Shown here in pieces: positions 52,004-59,851 of a DNA stretch of 64,000 nt. Under the pieces are notes generated by a model. That model ran no database searches. It worked only from the letters and a program-made list of their open reading frames with translations, and was not told the origin of the DNA. How positions within the stretch are numbered: the stretch's first letter is position 1; every line of letters starts with the position of its first letter. The translations under genes were made by a program, and so were the position numbers. This DNA is from Nocardioides jishulii (GTDB lineage Bacteria; Actinomycetota; Actinomycetes; Propionibacteriales; Nocardioidaceae), in assembly GCF_006007965.1 (NCBI RefSeq), contig NZ_CP040748.1, forward strand, positions 248,001 to 312,000. Direction: 5' to 3'.

Positions 52004-52041
52004 ACGACGAAGGCCCCCGGACTTCCGGGGGCCTTCGTCGT
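52004..52041. terminator. Bidirectional hairpin terminator
   Basis: Arms ACGACGAAGGCCCCCGGA and TCCGGGGGCCTTCGTCGT enclose two bases between the convergent membrane-protein stop (51981) and lyase stop (52067). Confidence 0.9.
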
Positions 52042-52066
52042 GTCGGGCGCGGCTGCGCGCGGTGCC

Positions 52067-52930
52067 TCAGCCCGCGAGGGCGGTGATCGCCTCGTGGATG
52101 GCCAGCGTGCGCTTGGCCGACTCGACGTGGAGGTTCTCGACCATCTTGTTCTTGTAGGTGACCACGCCACCGGTGCTCGACTCGAACGCCTCGATCAGGC
52201 CGCGGGCGTCCTCGACGGCCGCAGCGGAGGGGGCGAAGGCGTTGTTGGCGCCCTCGACCTGACCGGGGTGGATCAGCGTCTTGCCGTCGAAGCCCATCTG
52301 GCGACCCTGCTCGCACTCGGCGAGGAAGCCCTCGGTGTTCTTGACGTCGTTGTAGACGCCGTCGATCACCGCGATGCCTGCGGCGCGACCGGCCAGGAGG
52401 GCCGTGTGCAGGCTGGGGAGGATCGGGGCGCGACCGGGCACGTGCTCGGCGTACAGCTCCTTCACCAGGTCGTTGGTGCCGAGGACGAAGGCGCCCAGGC
52501 GCGGCGACGCCTGTGCGATGGCCAGGCAGTCGAGGATCGCGATCGGGGTCTCGACCATGGCCCAGAGCTTGGTGTGCTCCGGGGCTCCGGCGGCCTCCAT
52601 GGCGGCGACGAGCTGCTGGACCTCGGCGGCGCTGTTGACCTTCGGCACCACGATCGCGGCCGGGCCGGCCTGCGAGGCGGCGACGATGTCGTCGTCGTGC
52701 CACTGCGTGCCGATGCCGTTGACACGGATGGTGACGGTGCGGCGACCGTACTCGCCGGACTTCACCGCGGCCACGGCCTTGTCCCGGGCCTCGACCTTGG
52801 CGTCAGGGGCAACGGCGTCCTCGAGGTCGAGGATCAGGCCGTCGCACGGAAGAGTCTTGGCCTTCTCCAGCGCCCGCTCGTTGGAGGAGGGCATGTAGAG
52901 GACGGACCTCAGGGGGGTGAACTCGGTCAT
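52067..52930 (-). CDS. HpcH/HpaI-CitE family CoA-ester lyase or thioesterase (Mcl2-like)
   Basis: A 287-residue TIM-barrel CoA-ester lyase. Conserved CitE features are RSVLYMPSSNERALEKAKTL, DGLILDLEDAVAPDAK (Mg2+-binding Glu/Asp), VRVNGIGT-like IRVNGIGTQWHDDD, KLWAMVETPIAILD and GFDGKTLIHPGQVE. It follows the larger malyl-CoA lyase gene by 28 bp. In alphaproteobacteria the equivalent pair is Mcl1 (lyase) and Mcl2 ((3S)-malyl-CoA thioesterase), so this gene may be the thioesterase of the same pathway. Confidence 0.85.
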   Translation of the reverse strand: MTEFTPLRSVLYMPSSNERALEKAKTLPCDGLILDLEDAVAPDAKVEARDKAVAAVKSGEYGRRTVTIRVNGIGTQWHDDDIVAASQAGPAAIVVPKVNSAAEVQQLVAAMEAAGAPEHTKLWAMVETPIAILDCLAIAQASPRLGAFVLGTNDLVKELYAEHVPGRAPILPSLHTALLAGRAAGIAVIDGVYNDVKNTEGFLAECEQGRQMGFDGKTLIHPGQVEGANNAFAPSAAAVEDARGLIEAFESSTGGVVTYKNKMVENLHVESAKRTLAIHEAITALAG

Positions 52931-52958
52931 CGGTTCTTCTCTCTCGTCGGTGAGGTCG

Positions 52959-54047
52959 TCAGTCGACGACGATCGCGTCGTACTTGGCCTTGAGCTCGGG
53001 GTCGTTCGCGGCGAGCTCCTCGGCGAGGTCGACCATGACCTTGCACTGCTTGACCGAGGCGTCGTCCTCCATCTTGCCGTCGAGCATGACCGCGCCGGTG
53101 CCGTCACCCATGGCGGCGATCACACGGCGGGCGTGCTTCACGTCCTCGACGGAGGGCGAGAAGACCTTGTTGGCGATCTTGATCTGCACCGGGTGCAGCG
53201 ACCAGGCACCGACGCAGCCCATGAGGAAGGCGTTGCGGAACTGGTCCTCGCAGGCGACGGTGTCCTTGATGTCGCCGAACGGACCGTAGTAGGCGTAGAT
53301 GCCGTGCATGGCGCAGGCGTCGACCATGCGAGCCATCGTGTAGTGCCAGAGGTCCTGCTGGAAGATCGCGCGCTGACCGGTGAAGTCGTAGCCGCCCTCG
53401 GCGAGCGCCGGGGCGTCCTGGCGGACCAGGTAGCCGGGGTGGCCGCCACCGACGCGGGTGGTCTTCATGCGGCGGTCGGCAGCCAGGTCGGCGGGGCCGA
53501 GCGAGATGCCCTGCATGCGCGGGGAGGCGCCGCAGATCTCCTCGACGTTGGCGACGCCGCGAGCGGTCTCCAGGATCGCGTGGATCAGGATCGGCTTGGT
53601 GATGCCGGCCTTGGCCTCGAGCTGCGCCAGCAGGCGGTCGACGTAGTGGATGTCCTCGGCGCCCTGCACCTTGGGCACCATGATGACGTCGAGCTTGTCA
53701 CCGATGGCCGGTACGAGGGTGGTGAGGTCGTCGAGCACCCACGGGCTGTCGAGCGAGTTGATGCGGGTCCAGAACTGGGTGGGGCCGAAGTCGACGTCAC
53801 GGCCGATCTTCACGAGCCCTTCGCGGGAGATTTCCTTGTTCTCGGCCTTGACCGCGTCCTCGAGGTTGCCCAGGAGGACGTCGACGGTGCCGACCATGTC
53901 CGGGACCTTGGCAGCCATCTTGGGGTTGCCCGGGTCGAAGAAGTGGATCGCGCGGCTCGGGCGCGCGGGGATCTCGCGGACCGGGGCCGGAGCGCCGACG
54001 GCGAGGGGGGCGAAGAAGTCCTTGGCAGTGCGCATGCGCCGGAACAT
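52959..54047 (-). CDS. L-malyl-CoA/beta-methylmalyl-CoA lyase-like protein (Mcl1-like)
   Basis: A 362-residue citrate-lyase-beta superfamily protein of the malyl-CoA lyase group: SRAIHFFDPGNPKMAAKVPD, VDVLLGNLEDAVKAENKEIS, KLDVIMVPKVQGAEDIHYVD, ILETARGVANVEEI and GISLGPADLAADRRM are typical. The enzyme cleaves or forms malyl-CoA from glyoxylate and acetyl-CoA, or methylmalyl-CoA from glyoxylate and propionyl-CoA. It is the first gene of a two-gene operon. A TACCGGTCGGTA core lies 14 bp upstream. An ATG at 54035 is an alternative start. Confidence 0.87.
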   Translation of the reverse strand: MFRRMRTAKDFFAPLAVGAPAPVREIPARPSRAIHFFDPGNPKMAAKVPDMVGTVDVLLGNLEDAVKAENKEISREGLVKIGRDVDFGPTQFWTRINSLDSPWVLDDLTTLVPAIGDKLDVIMVPKVQGAEDIHYVDRLLAQLEAKAGITKPILIHAILETARGVANVEEICGASPRMQGISLGPADLAADRRMKTTRVGGGHPGYLVRQDAPALAEGGYDFTGQRAIFQQDLWHYTMARMVDACAMHGIYAYYGPFGDIKDTVACEDQFRNAFLMGCVGAWSLHPVQIKIANKVFSPSVEDVKHARRVIAAMGDGTGAVMLDGKMEDDASVKQCKVMVDLAEELAANDPELKAKYDAIVVD

Positions 54048-54060
54048 AACAGCGCGGCCC

Positions 54061-54072
54061 TACCGGTCGGTA
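54061..54072. promoter_or_regulatory. Palindromic TACCGGTCGGTA site upstream of malyl-CoA lyase
   Basis: This 12-bp near-palindrome fits the TACC-R-GYC-R-GTA pattern seen upstream of fadE5 and etfD. It would overlap or follow the lyase promoter. Confidence 0.5.
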
Positions 54073-54163
54073 CGACGGACCCCACGGTGGACGGAGCGGG
54101 CGGCGTGCGGGGCTCTCAGCCATCACCTCGACGGTACTGCGCCGGGGCGCACGCGGAGGAACG

Positions 54164-56872
54164 TCAGAGCCCCAGGCGGCGCCGCCCGAGCCACTTGTGC
54201 AGCTCGACCACCACCAGGAGCGTGGAGCCCAGCGCCAGGCAGGCCACCCACTCGAGCGGGGAGAGCGGGACCAGCCCCAGGAGGTTGGCCGTCACCGACA
54301 CCTCGGCGCAGGCCACGAGGAGCAGCAGTGCCCCCACCGCGCTGACGAGCAGGAACCGGTTGCCGAGCGGGTTCATGGTGAACAGTGAGCGGTACTCGGC
54401 GCGGGCCGAGAGCACCAGCCAGAAGTTCAGCGTGACCAGCACGGTCAGGGCGAGCGTACGGGCGTGGTCCTCCGCGAGTCCCTCCGTGAGGCCCCAGCGG
54501 AAGGTGAGCAGGATGACCACGGCCATCCAGACGGCAGAGAGGACCGTGCGCACCCACAGGGTGCGCGAGAGCAGCCCTTCACCCCGAGGACGAGGCGGAC
54601 GCCGGAGCTCGTCACCCTCCGGGGGCTCGAAGCTGAGGGCGATGTCCTGGACGCCGTTGGTGACGACGTTGATGAAGAGCAGCTGGATGGGGATGAAGAG
54701 CAGCGGCTGGTCGGTGACCAGGTTGGCTGCCACCGCCAGCAGGGCCGAGAGCCCCGAGGCGATCAGGAAGAACGTGCCCTTGCGGATCGCGTTGAAGGTG
54801 ACCCGACCCTGCTCCACCGCGTCGACGACGGTGACGAAGTTGTCGTCGGTCAGGACGACGTCGGAGGCCTCGCGGGCGACCGCCGTGCCCGAGCGCCCCA
54901 TCGCGACCCCGATGGAGGCGGCTCGCAGGGCCGGGGCGTCGTTGACGCCGTCGCCGGTGACGGCCACGACCTCGTCGTGGTCCTGCAGGGCCCGGACGAT
55001 GCGCAGCTTGTCCTGGGGGCTGACCCGTGCCGCCACGCCGCTGGACCGCAACCGGTCCACCAGGGCGCTGTCGGTGAGCTCGGCCATCTCGGCGCCGGTG
55101 ACGGGGGCGGCGCCCGTCCCCAGGCCCAGGTGTCGTCCGATCGACGCTGCCGTCGCGGGGTGGTCACCGGTGATCATCACGACGGTGATGCCCGCCTCCT
55201 GGCAGGCCGCGACGGCCTGGGCGGCGCCGGGACGCGGCGGGTCCTCCATGGCCTCCAGGCCGAGGAAGGTGAGGCCGGACGGCGGCGGCAGGGGACGGCT
55301 CGCGGGTTCTGCGTCGTCGAGGATGCGGGAGGCGGTCGCGAGCACCCGCATGCCGTCGTCGGCGAACCGGTGGTTGGCGGCGGAGACGGCGTCGGGGTCG
55401 AAGGGCACCGGCCCCGCCTCGGTCGCCATCGTCGTGCAGAGCGCGGCGAGTCGGTCGGGGGAGCCCTTGACGTGCAGGACGCGGCGACCCTGCTCCGTGC
55501 GTACGGTCTGGGAGAGGCCCAGCTCCGGTTCGTACGGCGCGTGCGCCACCCACCGGTCGTCGCGCTCGGCGTCGGTGACCACGCCGGTCCGCTCGGCCGC
55601 CCGCAGCATCGCGACGTCCACCGCGTCACCCAGGTAGTCGGCGGCCCCCTGGGCCACGGCCTCCGCGGAGGCGCGCGAGGCCTCGTTGGTGAGGGCTCCC
55701 GTCCGCAGGGCTGCCCGCAACGGGGCGGTGAGCGGCCCGCCCGGCTCCGCCTCGTCGCGCAGGTCGAGCTCACGGTCGGCCGTCCAGACGGCCTCGACGG
55801 TGAGCTCGTTGCGGGTCAGGGTGCCGGTCTTGTCCGAGCCGATGACGGTCGTGGAGCCGAGCGTCTCCACGGCGGTGAGGGACCGGACGATCGCGTGGTG
55901 GCGCGCCATCCGGGCCACGCCCAGGCTCATCGCGACGGTCAGGACGATGGGGAGCGACTCCGGTACCGAGGCCACGGCCAGCGCCACCGCCGTACGGAAC
56001 ATCTCCGAGACCCCGTGGCCGAGGGCCAGCCCCACCACGAAGACCAGGGCGGAGGAGGCCGCGACCACGGCCCCGATGCGCCGCTCCAGCTGGTGGGCCA
56101 GCACCTGCAGCGGGGTCTTGCCGCGGGGGCCCTGGACGAGCTCGTTGATCTGACCGAGCTCGGTGTCGATGCCAGTGGCCACCACGACGCCCAGGCCGCG
56201 GCCGGCGGTCACCAGGGTGCCGCTGAAGGCCAGGTTGGTCCGCTCGGCCGTCACGGTGTGCGGCGCGAGCCGGTGGACCTGCTTGGTGACCGGGAGGACC
56301 TCGCCGGTGAGCATGGACTCGTCGACCTGCAGTCCGTTGACCTCCAGGAGCCGCAGGTCGGCCGGGACGCGGTCACCCGACTCGAGCAGGACCACGTCGC
56401 CCGGCACCAGCTCCGTGGCCGGCACCGTGTGGTCCTGCCCGTCACGGCGCACCCGACAGGTCAGCACGGTCAGCTGTTGGAGGGCCCGCACCGCCGACTC
56501 GGCGCGACGTTCCTGCCAGAAGCCGATCCCTGCGTTGAGGACGAGGATCAGGGCGATCGCGCCGCGTCGGCCCAGTGCCGCTGGACGCTCGTGATGACGA
56601 GCGTGACGAGCAGGATGCCGATCAGCGGGCTGACGAACTGGCGACCCAGCAACCTTCCACGCGGGTGTGGCGTCGGCGGCGGGCAGCTCGTTGGGGCCGT
56701 GGCGGTGCAGGCGGTCCTCGGCCTCGGCGGCGGAGAGCCCGTCCGTGCGGGCCCCCAGCTCGGCGAGCACGTCGGTGCGTGAACGGATGTGCCACGACGT
56801 GGCCGTACGCCCACCCTCACGGGTGGGGGACTCGAGGGGGTCCTGGCGCTGGATCTCGGAACGCTGGTCCAC
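54164..56872 (-). pseudogene. P-type cation-transporting ATPase with two compensating frame disruptions
   Basis: The open frame encodes 902 residues of a P2-type (Ca2+/cation) ATPase: ELPAADATPAWK, IGFWQERRAESAVRAL, SGDRVPADLRLLE, DESMLTGEV, the phosphorylation site SDKTGTLTRNEL, and TGDGVNDAPALRAASIGVAMG, plus a six-helix C-terminus. Between 56655 and 56560 the frame reads a non-family string, while the +1 frame reads LLGRQFVSPLIGILLVTLVI then TSVQRHWADA, exactly the first membrane helices. A +1 and a +2 shift restore the frame. Either two assembly errors or a disabled gene. GTG 56872 is the earliest start; its ribosome site is poor. Position is the last gene before the lyase operon, separate transcription likely. 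Confidence 0.7.
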
Positions 56873-56935
56873 CTCTCCATGGTCACATGCTGGCCCCGGC
56901 GGTGACGCGTGGGACTTCTCGGACTCAGACTCGGC

Positions 56936-58384
56936 TCAGACCACGGCCGGCACGGCGTCGTCGTCCGAGGCCGCACCCTCGAACACGTGCTTGGGCGCCA
57001 GCAACAGCAGCCCCGCCGCGGCGAATCCGGCGACGGCACAGATCGCCCAGACGGTCATGTAGCCCTCGAGCGAGGCGTGGCCGGCCTCCGCGTCCTCGAT
57101 GGAGCCGGTCGAGGCCAGGGCGATGGCGAAGATCGACGAGGCGATCGCACCCCCGATGGTCTTGACGCCGTTGGTCATGCCGGTGGCGAAGCCGGTGCGC
57201 TCCTCCGGCGCGGCCGCGGCGGCCGCGGCGGGCAGGGCGGCGACGAGGAGGCCCGAGCCGATGCCGGCGATGGTCATGTTGAGCTGCGCCTGCAGCACGG
57301 TCTCGTGCAGCGGCAGCCACAGGGCGTACCCCGTCCCGACGAGCGCGGCCCCGAAGACCAGGGCGTTGCGCGCGCCGAACCAGCGTGACCACAGCGGCAG
57401 GGAGAAGGCCCCGGCGGCCATCGCGAGGACGTACACCGCGATCAGGATCGAGACGCGCTCGCTGTCCACCCCGAGGCCGTAGCCCAGCGACGTGGGCGTC
57501 TGGGCGAAGGTCGAGAGCGGGATCTGCGCGCCCAGCACGGAGAAGCCGAAGAGGAAGGCGGTGAGCTGGATCGGCCACTGCTGCGGCGAGGCGAGCAGGC
57601 GTACGTCGACCAGTGGGTCCTCCAGCCGGGCCGAGTGGCGCGCCAGGGGCACGAGCAGGAGCACGCCACCGGTCATCAGCAGCCACGGGATGACGGAGGC
57701 CGGGCCCTCGAGGCGCACCGCGATCAGCCCGGCCATCACCAGGCCCAGCGACGCGGTGACCAGCAGGAAGCCGGCGCCGTCGAGGCGACCGGTGCTGGTG
57801 GGAGGCAGGTCCTTGACGCCGAGGAGGATCATCAGCAGGCACAGCGTCACGACGACGGCGGGGATGCTCAGCAGCGTCGTCATGGAGACGTGGTCCACCA
57901 GCGCCCCGCTGGTCAGCGCGGCGACGATGACGCTGGTCTCCAGCACGCCGACGAGGATCGCCGCGGAGCGTCGGGTGAGCAGCCCCTGGCGCCCGGAGCC
58001 GGCCGTCATCCGGTAGATGATCGCCACCTCGATCGGCAGCCACACGACGTAGGCACCCTGCACCGCCCACCCGATGAGGAAGGTGGTGAAGGACGGCGCG
58101 AAGGCGACGATCCAGGAGCCGATCGCGGTCACCGCCGTCGCGAGCAGGAGCACCTGCTTGTGACCGACCAGGTCGGCCAGGCGCGACAGCACCGGCACGC
58201 AGAGGGCCGAGACGATCAGCTGGGCCGCCTCGAACCAGTTGAGGTCACCGTCGGTGATGGACAGGTGGTCGGCGATGTGGCTGTAGATCGGGGAGTAGAA
58301 CCCCTGGAGCATGCCGCTGGCGACCTCGACCGCGGCCAGGAAGCCGACGACCGCCACCAGCCCCTGGACCGTCTGCTTCTTCAT
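56936..58384 (-). CDS. MFS transporter (siderophore/drug-type, 14-TM)
   Basis: A 482-residue major facilitator with about 14 helices. The loop RLADLVGHKQVLLLATAVTA between helices 2 and 3 and GSWIVAFAPSFTTFLIGWAV define the family; the C-terminal half includes GLLVAALPAAAAAAAPEERT before the last helices. DHA2-like exporters of this length move drugs or siderophores. The ATG at 58384 is preferred over the TTG-initiated MP extension. It lies 21 bp from the M20 peptidase stop and could be cotranscribed with it. Confidence 0.82.
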   Translation of the reverse strand: MKKQTVQGLVAVVGFLAAVEVASGMLQGFYSPIYSHIADHLSITDGDLNWFEAAQLIVSALCVPVLSRLADLVGHKQVLLLATAVTAIGSWIVAFAPSFTTFLIGWAVQGAYVVWLPIEVAIIYRMTAGSGRQGLLTRRSAAILVGVLETSVIVAALTSGALVDHVSMTTLLSIPAVVVTLCLLMILLGVKDLPPTSTGRLDGAGFLLVTASLGLVMAGLIAVRLEGPASVIPWLLMTGGVLLLVPLARHSARLEDPLVDVRLLASPQQWPIQLTAFLFGFSVLGAQIPLSTFAQTPTSLGYGLGVDSERVSILIAVYVLAMAAGAFSLPLWSRWFGARNALVFGAALVGTGYALWLPLHETVLQAQLNMTIAGIGSGLLVAALPAAAAAAAPEERTGFATGMTNGVKTIGGAIASSIFAIALASTGSIEDAEAGHASLEGYMTVWAICAVAGFAAAGLLLLAPKHVFEGAASDDDAVPAVV

Positions 58385-58405
58385 GGGCAAGTTCTATCGC
58401 AACGT

Positions 58406-59743
58406 TCAGCCGAGTGACTCCAGAAGTCGCTCGTACCACCGCACGCCGTCGGCGAAGTCGTCGACGCCGATGCGCTCGTCGTAGGAGTGGATCGACTCGC
58501 GCTGCGCCTTGCTCATCCGGAAGGGGGTGAAGCGGTAGACCCGGTCGCAGATCTCGGTGAAGGAGCGGCTGTCGGTCGCCCCCATCAGGACGTAGGGAGC
58601 CGCGACCGCGTCGGGGAAGACCTCTGCGACGACCCGCTCCACGAGCGCGAAGCCCTCGTCGTCCTCGTGGAGCGAGATCGGGCTCGGCTCGGCCGACTCG
58701 ACCAGGTCGAGGTGCACGTGGTCGTCGCGGATCGCCTTCGCCAGGTGCTGCGTCACGCCGGCGACGGTGTCGCCCGGCATGATCCGGACGTTGACGCCGG
58801 CCTTGGCCGTCGAGGCGATCACGTTGAGCGCCGGTGAGCCCGACAGGGTGGTGACCGCGACGGTGGTGCGTGCCAGCGCGGCCGACTCCCCGCCCGCGGC
58901 GACCAGCGCACGGGTCAGGAGTGGCGCCAGGCGAGCCGCGTTGGCCATCAGGGGCCGCAACGGGCCGGGCGCGTGCGGGGCGAGCCGGGAGAAGAGCTCG
59001 ACGGTGGGCGCCGGCAGGCGGGCGGGGAACGGGGAGCGCTCCAGGCGCATCACCGCACGGGCGATGCGCGCGGTCGGCCCCATCTTCGCCGGCATCGAGG
59101 CGTGCCCGCCGCGTCCCTCGGCGCGCAGCTCGAAGCACGTGCTGCCCTTCTCCGCCACCCCGATGACGGCCACCGGGCACGAGACCCCGGGGAACGCGTC
59201 GTGGGCGACCGCGCCGCCCTCGTCGATCACCAGCCACGGGGCGACACCACGCTCGCGCAGGAGGGCGACCGCGTCGAGGGCGTCGGTGCCGAAGACCTCC
59301 TCGTTGGCGCCGAAGGAGAGCCAGACGTCCTGCGCCGGGGTGAAGCCGCGGGCCAGCAGCGTCTCCACGGCTTCGCAGATGCCGGCCACGCACCCCTTGT
59401 CGTCGAGGGTGCCGCGACCCCACAGGAAGCCGTCGGCGATGACGCCGCCGAAGGCCGGGTGGGTCCAGGTGGCGTCCTCGTCGACCGGCACGACGTCGAG
59501 GTGGCCCATCAGCACGAGCGGTCGCTCGCTCGAGGCGCCCTGCCAGTGGAACAGCAGCCCGTGGCCTCCCACCCGGGTGAGATCGAGGTGCTGGTGGAGC
59601 AGCGGGTAGCTCGCGGCGAGCGCCGCGTGCAGCCGATCGAAGGCTGCGTGGTCGACGAGGTCGGGGTCGCGGTGCGAGACCGTGGGGATCTGGACGAGTC
59701 GCTGCAGCTTGGAGATCGCGCCGGAGTCAGTCACGCCGCCCAT
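58406..59743 (-). CDS. M20-family metallopeptidase (CPS1/PM20D1-like)
   Basis: A 445-residue zinc peptidase/deacylase of the M20 family. The first metal histidine is in LMGHLDVVPVDED, the bridging aspartate in WGRGTLDDKGCV, and the general-base glutamates in FGANEEVFGTD; a later conserved histidine occurs in REGGHASMP-like GRGGHASMPAKMG and the dimer-domain end SIHSYDERIGV. Relatives cleave C-terminal residues or N-acyl amino acids. No signal peptide, so cytoplasmic. An internal GTG at codon 4 is an alternative start. Confidence 0.88.
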   Translation of the reverse strand: MGGVTDSGAISKLQRLVQIPTVSHRDPDLVDHAAFDRLHAALAASYPLLHQHLDLTRVGGHGLLFHWQGASSERPLVLMGHLDVVPVDEDATWTHPAFGGVIADGFLWGRGTLDDKGCVAGICEAVETLLARGFTPAQDVWLSFGANEEVFGTDALDAVALLRERGVAPWLVIDEGGAVAHDAFPGVSCPVAVIGVAEKGSTCFELRAEGRGGHASMPAKMGPTARIARAVMRLERSPFPARLPAPTVELFSRLAPHAPGPLRPLMANAARLAPLLTRALVAAGGESAALARTTVAVTTLSGSPALNVIASTAKAGVNVRIMPGDTVAGVTQHLAKAIRDDHVHLDLVESAEPSPISLHEDDEGFALVERVVAEVFPDAVAAPYVLMGATDSRSFTEICDRVYRFTPFRMSKAQRESIHSYDERIGVDDFADGVRWYERLLESLG

Positions 59744-59851
59744 TGTGGGCCAGTCGGGGTCTCGGCGGTATGAGCGCCGTCAGACTTTGTCGACCCGACC
59801 GGTAGGATTGCCCGCGGAGACCCACCCGCCCACCTGACGAGAGGTCTGCCC

